Shown here: piece by piece, positions 10,901 through 20,900 of the stretch
Layout of the letters: the number at the start of each line of letters is the position of its first letter
Position numbering within the stretch: position 1 is the stretch's first letter
NCBI GenBank assembly: GCA_000320545.1
Contig: ADNK01000594.1
Coordinates: forward strand, 1-23,996
Direction of reading: 5' to 3'
From: Bigelowiella natans CCMP2755
Taxonomy: Eukaryota > Cercozoa > Chlorarachniophyceae
DNA: 23,996 bases
Translations under genes and position numbers: made by a program
The notes under the pieces: generated by a model
Told to the model about the DNA's origin: nothing
Databases searched by the model: none
Seen by the model: only the letters and a program-made list of their open reading frames with translations

Positions 10901-12358
10901 ATCTTCTTGTGTGATAAGTATTGAGGTCGTGGCGTTACCTCCCAACCAGTTCGTACTAACAAGGACGATCTCAAAGGTTCTAGAGCCTCCGGAGAAGAAC
11001 GGTAGTTGCTCATTAGGAATAGTGATCATTTGACTATTTATTTCACTGGCTGAAATGAGCAACGAATCAACATGTATTGACCCACTTTCGGCCAAAAACC
11101 AAATAAAATCAAGTTCTCTGCAAGCGTCACCAGAAACTCCCACGGCTGTAACCTGGATCGAGCCGCATACAGGAATTATCGTATCGGCAGTCAAAATTAC
11201 CTCTGGGATGGGAACAGGATCTGGAGCCTGTAGCTCCTGGACAATTGAATCCAGCCTAGATGGTAAGAACATGGCCGGAAACATAGATATTTCGGCCCCA
11301 ATTAAAATCGTTGCGTCCGGACTCATCTACATATAAAATCTCATTTGTTAGTCATGCAAATTACATCTTCGATATTAGTCTGACCTTGACTTGAAACTGA
11401 TTGGGCGAGATTGCAGAACAATTAGGAGCTGAGCCCATTTGAATCAACGTGTCAGGTTCCACCCATCGTTCACATTCGAGAATACCAGAAATGAAGGGAG
11501 ATCTTTTAAAAAAGTATGTTTATCTTCCCAAGCCAAAAAATTGTACTTGAAACAGGATTACATCGAAAAGTTTACTGTAAGCGTTTTGCCGTCTGGCTGA
11601 AGAAGAGCGTCTCCAAAAGTGAACGTGGTGTTGCAAATGGGCCCGCCCAGGCCAAAAGAACAATTACAGCTTTGAAAATCACCCAAAGCCATACCACAAT
11701 CAAAGTTTGGGATGGTGTTGCCTAGTTTTACATGAAAAGAAATTAGCTTTGTGAAAGGGTAGATGAACATGCAGATGATAACCAGGAGATTCAATGAGGT
11801 AGAGAGTCAATTCCTCGGACAGTAACCAGTCCATTCCAGGGTCGAGTATCTCAAAAGTTGTGTTCAGCACTACTGCAGGGGGAGCTGGTTGCATTGGAAA
11901 TCTAAAGACATCATTCAATCATCGCTCGTTTAACATCTGTTAGTTTTGTAAGTAGAATGAATGTCAAGTCAAAGGGTAAAAGACATACGTTTCGACGAGA
12001 AGGATTTCAGTCGAGGTTTCTCCGGGGAACGGAAGGACAGGTATTATGAACATATAAAATTGGCCATCCGCCAAAATGAAGGTTGTTCGAACCTGGGATA
12101 TGCATGGTTGATTCAGATAAAAATTTATCATTTTCCCTTCAAGTGTACGATTATTTGTCCAACCTGCGCAGTAGATCCAGCTCTAGAATCAATCGAAAGA
12201 GGTCCAGTGGCAAATCGAAGTGAAAAATAAAGATACACAGGATTGCCTTCTTCTTGCAGTGTAACCCCATTGTAACCAGGTTCCCTCCCAAAGTGGCTTA
12301 GGTGCCCCGATGCGGAGCAGACGGAAGCCAGGATAAATGCTACCAGAGGCCCCATCAT
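4969..12358 (-). CDS. REJ/GPS-motif multi-pass membrane protein (polycystin-1-like, no channel), 2236 aa
   Basis: Probable surface receptor or adhesion protein. Exons: 12358-12164, 12092-11989, 11901-11783, 11721-11562, 11502-11385, 11326-8007, 7926-7659, 7585-6199, 6125-5880, 5825-5678, 5614-4969. All ten introns are GT-AG and 54-87 nt long, and the total is 2237 codons. Residues 1-17 form a signal peptide (MMGPLVAFILASVCSAS). A Cys-rich EGF-like patch lies near 148-171. About 250-1120 is a REJ/PKD-like ectodomain with many N-glycosylation sites. The GPS motif runs from Cys1126 to CSCDHLTTF, with the scissile His-Leu/Thr intact, so self-cleavage between 1158 and 1159 is predicted. TM1 is about 1190-1213. 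About 1214-2060 is cytoplasmic: first basic, then acidic with internal repeats. HYHPWLTF just before the final membrane segments recalls the conserved HEWLS-type stretch of polycystin-like proteins. Further TMs lie near 2095-2115, 2120-2142 and 2166-2188. Known family members often carry PLAT and channel domains; none is seen here. The ligand is unknown. Confidence 0.92.
6199..7585 (-). other. Cytoplasmic repeat region encoded by exon 8 of the REJ-GPS gene
   Basis: This exon codes about 462 residues that are acidic and low in hydrophobics. Short units recur in its first half: FYFSDGEDD, RRYSAFSDGE, RQFSYISNGS, RRYSYFTDGEED and HRFSLFSVAS. Each has an aromatic-Ser/Thr core; the basic lead in several looks like a PKA-type site, and the acidic tail like a CK2 site. 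Near the C-terminal end a second repeat appears twice, SLFKPTSILNQSSMAE and ALFRPTSIPNQGSMAE (DNA near 6417-6480 and 6288-6350). The exon ends at the donor AGCG/GTATGT. Reading past it would give a stop two codons later. Kinase assignment is inference. Confidence 0.85.
8000..8110 (-). other. Exon 6 donor region, site of an apparent early stop
   Basis: Without splicing, the large REJ exon would stop at TAA (8000-8002) after 1108 codons. The donor CG/GTATTA at 8007/8006 and the acceptor TTCGTTTAG at 7927 restore the frame (80-nt intron) and join it to the next exon (LSSGQNPDPERK). An acceptor 11 nt further downstream (TTCTTCAG) would put the exon out of frame, so the upstream AG is preferred. 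Confidence 0.75.
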
Positions 12359-13580
12359 TCAGGAGGAAAACGATTCCACCGTATTACTGCCTCAGCTCTC
12401 GGGGTGGGCAAGGTTTGTGTGGTTAGGCCTTGCTTCCTCTACTCTCTATCTCTTCTGTGCGACAAGACAGAATCCGCATTCCTTGTCCAAAATCGCCTTT
12501 AACTACCACCACAGCCGAGAGATTGACGGGATTGCGAAACAGATCATAGTTTTTTCTACGCCGACAGTGGATTTAGTGCTGCGGGGCCCTCTAGAAGCTG
12601 TCGCACCACTGAATCACCCTGTTCATGCGCCAGTCTTGCGCGAAGTGAGAGCGTAGAGCTCCCAAGGCACGTGCGAGCATGTGAAAATCAACAACGCGTT
12701 TGTGCTGCCTGTTTTTGGGATGGATGCGAGACGCACCTGAGATTCTCTCAGTGTCTCGAGGAACGTCACTCTCGCTTGCTTGTTCAAATGACTCCGGCCA
12801 TTGAAACATCAAAGTCACTTCGTTCGTTCGTTCAATCGAAGCGGTGTGACAGAGCTAGAAGGGCTGTTCAAGTGCGATTCCAGACGTGCAGTGGGCTGAT
12901 GCAACGCGTGAAATGAGGTGGTGAGGTTTTCATCGAAACAACTCACGTGCTTTGTGTTGTCTGCAAGCTTGTTCCCATTTTCACCATCAGCGCTGTGTGC
13001 ATCGTTCAACCTCCAGTTTCAGCCACGTTGGCTCAGCACAGGGCAGCGTGACAAGATGACGTGCGCCGCTAGAAGATGGCATGACATCAAACATGCATGC
13101 GAACGCACCTTGAGACCTGCCAGCCTGGAGCTTGCAAGTCGTTTTGGACGTCTAGACGTGCACGATCGCCAGGTCGATTTGTGCTGTCGATTCGAGCTAG
13201 GAGCGTCACACTCGCACATGGCACTTTGCAGCACATCGTGCGCTCACTTCACTGGTTCAGCTGCATCAAACACGTGCCAGCGTGCTCTCTGCAAGCTCTG
13301 GCTAGCTAGCCAGCTGGCCCTGCACAGAGCTAGCTAGCTAGCTAGCTAGCCAGCCAGCTAGCCAGGTCCAAACGTCCAGGTTGTGGGTCGATGGTTGATT
13401 GAGCTGTGTTTGAATCACGTGTCGCGACTTGTGCATGCAGCAATGCCATGAGCGCGCTGCGGAACATTCTGCGAACCTTCTTGCGACACGTTCTGTTCTG
13501 CTGCAGCTGAGCATTGCAGCGACTGCTCCAAGTCAGCCATTGCCACGCATCACACCTCCCCCAGTCGCGAAGATGCAGCG
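12359..13580. other. Intergenic stretch upstream of the REJ-GPS gene
   Basis: About 1.2 kb with no supported gene. Open frames on both strands are 60-140 codons long, overlap each other and show no recognisable motif. The promoter and 5' UTR of the REJ-GPS gene should lie in 12359-12700, but no clear TATA box is visible. A CTAG/CCAG patch is at 13303-13367. The right end may contain the 3' flank of the gypsy-like element. Confidence 0.5.
13303..13367. repeat. Second CTAG palindromic patch
   Basis: GCTAGCTAGCCAGCTGG is followed by a run of GCTA units and CCAG variants. It is the same self-complementary tetramer as in the field at 4301-4770, about 8.5 kb away on the other side of the REJ-GPS gene. 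Confidence 0.75.
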
Positions 13581-13583
13581 CTC

Positions 13584-15340
13584 TCAAGCAGCAGTGAACT
13601 TCATGAGATGCCAGTCGATGGCTTCGTCCCTGAAGTCTCTTCCTTGGTCATCTTGCCAGAAGTTGTCGTCGTCTTTGACCTCAACAGCATGCCAACTGTC
13701 TGACAGGTCCTCGAGCTGTGAAAACCAACGTTCACATTGCAGTTCTGGCACAGCAGCGTGGACTGAACGATGATCTCCTTTCTTCAGCTTCTTCAGCAGC
13801 TTTTCCATGTTGCTTCTGCCTGGACATCCAGCATGCACGGTCTTGTTCTTCCAGTCGTCGTCGAATCCACAGTCAGTGTTGTCGTGGCCCATGTCGAAGT
13901 CCGGCTTTGCTCCAATGGTGTCTCGGGCAATGTCCCAGATCTTGTTGTTGATCTCAGCATGTCGCAAAACATCATCACCAATGGAACAATTCTTGAGGTG
14001 ATCAATGAACCTGTCAAATGCTCTCTCACCGTCCCAGTGCACGATGAACTCTTTTGCCGATTCGTTCCGTGACTTTGGCCACCTTGTTCCAGAACGGATC
14101 TTCCTTTTCTCTGCTTCTGGTGGGCTTTCTCACTCTGACCAGAGTTCCAGTCTTTGTGATCCGTCCATCGCACTTGACTGAAGTCTTTGAATCGTCCTTC
14201 TTCTTGGACACGCCCCCAGATGGACGAGTGAAGAATGGCAACAAGTGACGAACACTGTCTGGAGTTGTCCCGTGAACTCTGCACAATGTGGCGATGACGC
14301 GATGCAGACGTTCCACCACAGCGTCACTTTGTGGTCTGTCAACAGGACCTGGTTGCACATTGGGATGAGGCAATGCAATTGGAGCAACCTCGTCATTGAC
14401 GTGCAGCTTCTTGGGAGTCCCGTTCTCTGATTCCCAGCATCTGTGTTCGTTGTGGACTTTGGCCTTGTGGACGCCTTTGTTTCTCTTGGCTGTCCCGACT
14501 TTGCAAATTCGGCGAATCCACGGTTCTCCAGTGGCCACATCGACAAAAGTCATGCACCACACACCGGAATGCTTGCACATGTCAATCTGGACGACGTCGA
14601 AACGTTCTTTGGCGCAGATCCGCCCAGAAGACTTGGATGATTTGCTTTCATGTCGGGGAGTCCCAGCAGCTTTGAGAGCAGCACACTTGCAGCCCTGGAT
14701 GAATTGTCGGGAATCTGGTGGTTTCTTTGACCAGTGACACTTTGAAAGGCGTTTTGCCATGTTGGTGTCGCTGGCATGATCATCACCATGTGCTTCGCAC
14801 AAGAGTCTCAATCGTTGACGCTTGGGCACACAAGTTCTCCATTCTCCACCAGTGAACACTTCAACGCGATCTTCGAGGCGTCGGATGCGCAACTTCTTCA
14901 GTTCAGCTTCGACAACCAATGCCGCCGACTCTTTTGTGTCAGGCACAAAACCTGAGTCATCCTCGAAGAGATTGTGCAGGGTGTCGGGCACAAAGTCAGC
15001 AGGTGGGCGCTGGAACAGACGCGACCATGTGTCTGCGAGCTGTTCGTCACCAGGCACACATCTGATTCGCCTGGTGTCGTCAAACTCTTCAGTCTTTGAC
15101 CTCACATTGGCGAACTGCTCGTTGGCCGTCTCACAGTTTTTGCAAATGCCCAACAGTGGTCTGTGGTCGACACAAAGGTCAAAACCATGACGACAGGATG
15201 GTGGGCATCGTCGGAAACGCAGTTGTCCCTCGGTGCTGGCGAGCAGTTCGCCTTCAGTGGGAGAATGTCTGCTCTCCGCGGGACTGCACGACCTCCCCCG
15301 CAGCAGACTACCACACCACACCCCACATTTGATTTCCCAT
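13584..15340 (-). pseudogene. Ty3/gypsy-like RNase H - integrase fragment (frameshifted)
   Basis: Downstream half of a retrotransposon polyprotein. At the start comes the back half of an RNase H domain: SPAESRHSPTEGELLAS, then FDLCVDHRPLLGIC, ending in CVPGDEQLADTWSRL, the usual 'A-D-x-x-SR' closing motif. An integrase zinc-binding region follows (AHGDDHAS ... GCKCAAL, with a C-x-C pair). The integrase core has FDVVQIDMCKH carrying the first Asp and VVERLHRVIATL carrying the final Glu; the middle Asp seems replaced (SENGTPK, where SDNGTxF is expected). Near 14090 the coherent frame shifts by one base and continues as KSRNESAKEFIVHWDGERAF to a stop at 13584. With its frameshift, truncated front and altered catalytic triad the copy is probably dead. 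The RNase H lacks its first Asp motif, which should lie where the 142-bp repeats begin. Confidence 0.85.
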
Positions 15341-15610
15341 CTGCCGTTGGTAGGGGAATGACACAAAATTTTCATTTCAAAAATTCACCTACTGACGACC
15401 TACTGCTGAACTGAATTGCTAGAATGACATGGCAAAATTGCACGAGCATGACATGTCAAGTGTTCGACATTTGATTTCCCATCAGCAATCAGTAGCAAAA
15501 TGTGCGAAAATGCGCAACATGAAAGCTTCACCTACTGACGACCTGCTGCTGAACTGAATTGCTATGATGACATGATGAAAATCACAGGCACATCCCATGT
15601 GTTTTGTGAA
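15326..15610. repeat. Tandem repeat, two units of about 142 bp
   Basis: CATTTGATTTCCCATC starts at 15326 and again at 15468. TTCACCTACTGACGACCT occurs at 15384 and 15527, and CTGCTGAACTGAATTGCT follows in both units. The units are diverged in the middle but collinear, and a weaker trace (AAAATGACATGGCAAAA) follows near 15627. The array begins exactly where the RNase H similarity stops, so it may mark the end of the inserted element or a duplicated target. Confidence 0.8.
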
Positions 15611-15681
15611 AACAATCTTTGTTAAAAATGACATGGCAAAAAATCATCGCAATGTTGCCCGTCACTATAGTCTTTGCAAGG

Positions 15682-17700
15682 CTATTGAGGGGAAGTTCTC
15701 TCGAAATTGAACACGTCGCAATGGATTTTCACGTCGTCGTTTTTCGGCCAGAAGTTAGAGGTCTCTCCAATGCGGAACTTATGCATCTGTCCTGGAACAA
15801 TTCTGGTCCACGCGAATTTTTCGTTGATTCTTTTTGTCGAACGAACCGCAGAAAATGATATTCGTTTCGCTCCGATCTGCGTTGCCAAGGTGGAAACATA
15901 GTGCATCTTCAAGGTGTGACTCTTGGCATCAGCAACGTTAATGAGATGAAGCACTTTCTCCCCCTTGAATCGATAGATGCGAACTGCATCGAATGCTGCA
16001 TTGTTCCATTCCAGAGGCACTGCCCAAACCTGTTCGCCATCTTTCACATCCTCAAATATTTTTTTCAGATCTTCAGTAGTTTCGTATTCGTGGACGGCAT
16101 GGGCTTTCCAATCAACTGGAGCATTTTTTGAGTTGCAGACGATGACCTTTTTGTCTTCTGTTTTCATTGCTGCTTTTAGTTGAGCTAAGAAGTCCATCTC
16201 CACTACCCAGCCCATGAAAGAAGGGTTTTGAAGGTTTTCGGCAATGTTGTATCCCATTTTCACCGCCAAAAAACTGTGCTTGATCACCAGTAGCTTTAAC
16301 ACGTATTTACTCACGAATACTGGATGTTTATTTGTCACCAATCCCGGAGTCTTCAAAGTGCACACCAGATGGTTTATGGCGTCAGCGCTCTCGTGTCCCG
16401 CGGTACCCTTCAAAAGAGATTCTGCGTTTCCCACTTTGTCAATCATCCGATTTATTTGTCCCTTCACTGTTTTTAGATCTGTTGCAAACATCCATCGTGC
16501 AGAATGACCTGCAAAGTAGAACTTCTCGCGGAGCTTCTCGGAAAATTCATTCTCCTTGTCTAGACAATCGATATACGTACAGACTTCTTTTTGGAATGCC
16601 TCGTCCTTTGATGCAGCAAGGTATTGCTCCAATGTCCACGGATGCATTGTATGGCGTATCACTTCATCGAAGGCTTCTTTGCCAGCCAAAGACTTTGTAA
16701 CGATGTTAACCCGTACATTGTCGTAGTGGCATGATTGCTCAAGGGCTTGGTGGTGCTGTCCATCTATCCTCAGACCATCGAGCACCACGATGTCTGCTTT
16801 ACTACCATTCAAGGTTCCAGTTGCTACTAATCTCGATTTGTTCAGCTCTCCATCATTGATAAAGGAGAACATCCGGGCAGCTTTCTTGGTCTCTCCGTTG
16901 AGGAAAACCACTGTCGGAGGTCTAGCACGCAAAAAATGGACCCATAAGACGTTCTTCCCCGCAGTCCACCTCGAGACTGCCCAGCCCCAAGTCGTCACCG
17001 ATTTCCCAAGTCCAGGTGTTCCAACTATTTCAAGTTCACGCTCCTCCTCCAGCTTAGTCCAAAGCTCAATGACTTCCTCCCGCCCATACAATCGGAGTTC
17101 GCCATTTCCGGTAGCATTGCGCAGACCAGCAATACCCAATCCGCTCACGACGAAGAATTTCCCTCTCTGTGGTGTATCTGATATGTATATCTGCGCTGAA
17201 ATGTCTTCCCAGTGGGCCTCTTCCCCCCTGCCGCTTTCCTCCATTTCCATGGCTGAACACACACGCAAAAATATCTCAGCACACCGATTCTTCCTCAGAT
17301 GTTACAAAAATACATTACCGGTTGCATCCTCGAATTTCTTTGACACGTCCTTCAGTTCTGCCTCCTTCGCCTGGATTTCCTTTTGAGTTTCAGCTATTTG
17401 CGCTTCTACTTTCTTTGTTTTCTCATTGAGCTCCTCCTTCGTAAACTTTTCTTCCGAGTAAAATTGTTCAAATCGCGCAAGTCGGTCATTCAGCTTGTTC
17501 TCCTTCTCCCTCAATTTCAAGATTTCCTGCTTTGTAAGTTGGATCTGATTTCCCCATACCTCAGAACGCTGAGAACACATCAAAGCTTAAGCTCCCGAAC
17601 GCAAGCCTCGTAGGATAAGTACCTGTGCTTTCGAACTTCTCCTGCTAGGGATTCTTTCATCTACCTTCCTTTTCTCGTCAAAAGATCCACTACGCTTCAT
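15682..17700 (-). CDS. Crinkler/RHS-type P-loop NTPase with C-terminal REase-like nuclease, 632 aa
   Basis: Exons 17700-17623, 17568-17319 and 17252-15682 join across two GT-AG introns of 54 and 66 nt with exact phase. Residues 1-26 are basic and Ser-rich. Residues 37-105 form a charged heptad coiled coil (exon 2). The NTPase has Walker A GTPGLGKS at 187-194 and Walker B DIVVLDGL at 263-270; the GTPGxGKS form is typical of RHS/Crinkler NTPases. The C-terminal part has FDAV (Asp531), then LINVADAKSH (Asn548, Lys553), the layout of the restriction-endonuclease-like nuclease of this class, with Asn where Gln or Glu is usual. In the literature such NTPase-nuclease pairs occur in transposable elements and as secreted or nuclear effectors of eukaryotes. 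No LFLAK header or signal peptide is seen, so a role inside its own cell or element is likelier. The frame is open for about 37 codons upstream of the ATG without another Met. No break is seen, so it could be functional. Confidence 0.88.
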
Positions 17701-17946
17701 CGAGTCTGATTTCGAGTCTGGTGTGAAGATCTTCACGGGAGACTCTCGTTGCGGCGAATCCCCGGAAAGAGCATTACCGGGAGTATTACCGGTATTGCCC
17801 GTTAGTGTCCGTTAGTGTCCGAAGATTAGGGACTCCCATTTTCATCCCGGAATGCCCAGCAGCGGGGAGAGTCTCCGGTGAAGAACTGACACGTGTGGCT
17901 GATATGGCAAAGACATTAAATGTCAAATTTTCGGGCACACGATGCC
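17701..17946. other. Spacer between replicase and Crinkler-type gene
   Basis: This 246-bp spacer holds a small direct repeat (GTTAGTGTCC twice, at about 17800-17820) and ACCGG/CCGGT-rich sequence. It should carry the end of the replicase transcript and the promoter of the next gene. No AATAAA or TATA box is seen. Confidence 0.5.
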
Positions 17947-20900
17947 TCAAAGCTCCAGCCCAGTGATGGTGTTTTCGTACCCAGGTTTCACCCATTGATC
18001 CTCAAAGCCATCTTCAAACTCAACATCCTGAGGGGTGTACTCACCAAATGCTGGGCAAGTCTGTTGATTATTTCTACTAAGATTGCATTCCACACAAGTC
18101 AATCTACAATTGTTCCACAGATGAGGTTGAGCATTATCAATTCTATCCACAGAAACATTATCAGCAGTAAATCCACATCTACACACAGGACATTGTGGAT
18201 GATTATTAACAGTTCTTTTCATCCATTCCTCATCAATATATTCTTTATCTTTCCAAGTTCTACCAGCTCTTTTGTCCTGAGATTTATATGAAGATACTTT
18301 CATTCGTAGTTTTTGAGAAATCATACTTTCTTTTAATCTGTAGCATTCTTTATCGCTGTGCTGATATATTTGTATCTGTGATAGGTCAGTTGAACGATTC
18401 ATAGCAGTCCAGAGCCACTTGCGATTAATTCTACAGGTGTCAGTATCGAATACGGTAATAGGGCCATCTACTGATAATCCTTGAAAACTATGATAGGTAG
18501 AGGCATATGATAATCTAAAATGCTTACTAATTAATTCTATAGGAATTCTTATTTCTTCCATATCACATACATCCTGTATTACAAATTCTTTTTTACTTAC
18601 TTTAACAATTTCATAAGCATAGTTCACATATAGTTTTGGTTTCTTATTATATTTTTTACACACAATCTCCATACCAGCATAGTAGCAAATACCATCTACA
18701 TAAACCTTTTTTCTCGGTTTCTTTTGTAGACCGTGGATATACTTACCTACTGAACGGGATCTAAAGTTGTAGAAGGTAATGTTATTAAGTGTTTTTACTT
18801 TATCCATACTTTCAACAACTTTAAAATATTTTTTTAGCACATCAAATGGTTTAGTTTTTACATCAAATATTTCTTGTTTTAATCGTGCAAGAGTATTTCT
18901 TTCCTCGTCTGTTTTTACTCTCTTACAGATTTTAAGAGTGATTTGATTAGGGAACATATCATTCATAGCTTCAGTTGTTCTAACATCAAGGTCTTTGATG
19001 TTGTTAAACAGATATTCGTTTTCAATGGGATCCAATTGAGCTAAATCACCAGTAGCAATAAATTTTTTATCAACATGCTTATCCATAAATAACTTAATTT
19101 TTGATAGTTGATGTAGTGAATACATATAAACCTCATCAAAGCATATAACATCATGTGGTGAAATATCAAATTTTCTTATGTATTTACATTCGTTGTTATG
19201 AATGTTAAGGCTAAATAATCTATGATAAGTAATAGCATCGTGTCCGCTCTCACGAATATTTTGGCATAATTTATTAAACGGTGCTACGAACAAGATTTTT
19301 TTACCTTTATATTTTTAACTGAATAACTCTTACCACTACCAGGTAGCAAAGCATTCACAAGAGTTCTATCATACTTATCAAATACGTTTGTAATTTCTTC
19401 TGTATTCCATTCATTCACAATATCAATCTTATTAATGTTAATTGTTTTAGGTTCTACCACTTCATTTTCTAAAGGAATAAAGTATTGACCCATAACCTTA
19501 GTTTTTTCCTCCAATTTCACACCACCAATGTCTTTATTAAAATCAAAGTAAGGTTTAATCTTGTCAACTTTATCTCTTACAATAATACAATCAGTTTTAA
19601 TAGCTATAGGATGTAATCCTACAGATAAACATTTATTATATAAATTAAACATCTTAATAGAAACAAGGTCATATATCATATCTTTAATAGGTTTGAATGT
19701 TTCTCTTACCAGTTTTTTAGTGGTTCTTACAAGTAAGAATAGATCATCACTGATAGGGTTAATTTCGCCGCCACATAATTTCTTATAATGGTTTGCTTCA
19801 TTCAAATTTTTGTAAATTTTACATACTGATTTATGATTGTATTTCTTCTCAAGCTGTCCTGTAATTTTATTACATATGAATTTATTAGCATTGATGGTTC
19901 CAAGTTCTGTTTTACACAGTTTATCAACTGCTTTGCTAAATTTAACAGCAGCAACATTAGAAGGTCTAATGTAGTATAGTATATCGTAACTATTTTCATT
20001 CATTTGTTTTAATTTAAATCCATATACTCTGTTGTATCTTTTAGGTAATAAGATATTATGAGCTTCACCTCCATCTAAACTCATTACAACATACATTGCA
20101 AGGTCTTCTATGGAATGATTATCATATTTGACATAATTATCAAAATAATGAAAAATAGGAATTCGAGAGATTGATTTTAAAGCCCAAGTACAACATTTAT
20201 TAACATCAATACCATTTCCAATAGCATCATCACTTAGTCTTCCTACAGCAGGTCCTTTAGGATATGCTTCATTCATTCTTAATGCTTCATCGTTAAAAAT
20301 GCTTATGTGTTCTTTTTTAATAATTTTTTGATAGAAGTCATCATCTGCTTTCACAAAATTTTCATAGTTATTTTCATTTACATCATAAGTAATAATGTCA
20401 TTCATATTGTTATAGTCAGGATGAGATATGACACATAGTTTATTGCTAATTCTAAATGACAAAGAAAGTATTCTGTTATGTTGAAAAAATATTCTTGGTT
20501 CGTATTTGTGAACATTAATCATTTCAATTAATAATTCCCTCACATCGCCACAGTAAAAATATTTAATCCATTCATCATCCACTGTTTTAATGTGAGATAC
20601 GATGTCATTAAGGTTTTCAATGAATTTGAAACAATTACTTTTTTCTTCATCTATTGTTCTAAATTTGTATTTGTCATGTACTTGTAATGTATATTTGTTA
20701 TATTCTACTTCTTTTTTTTTCTGTTCTAATTCTTTGATTTGGTGATTGAGCAAATAAGCATGATCATTGTGAACCATAACTCTAAAGTTTCGTGGTGAGA
20801 TGTGCTTGTTGCATTTCTCAGGTGCAAACTTATCAACTAAATTATGCATGTTGTCGTAAACGGTTAGCCCCAATTTATATTTCTCAAAAAACTTTTTAAT

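Noticed and set aside
9021-11033. Plus-strand frames of 67-204 codons across the large REJ exon
   Set aside because: Antisense shadows of a strongly supported minus-strand exon, with no motif of their own.
12302-13587. Many 60-140-codon frames between the REJ-GPS gene and the integrase
   Set aside because: They overlap on both strands, show no recognisable domain and no splice continuity, and look like chance in GC-balanced DNA.
14054-15414. Plus-strand frames over the integrase/RNase H region
   Set aside because: The minus strand carries clear retroelement motifs, so these are shadows.
17786-17995. 69-codon minus-strand frame between the replicase and the Crinkler-type gene
   Set aside because: It spans the replicase stop in a different frame, and its ATG is out of frame with exon 1 of the next gene.
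19284-19293. Reading the helicase part as a separate gene starting at TTG 19293
   Set aside because: It would lack the Walker A motif, which sits just upstream in the other frame. A single gene with a frame change fits better.
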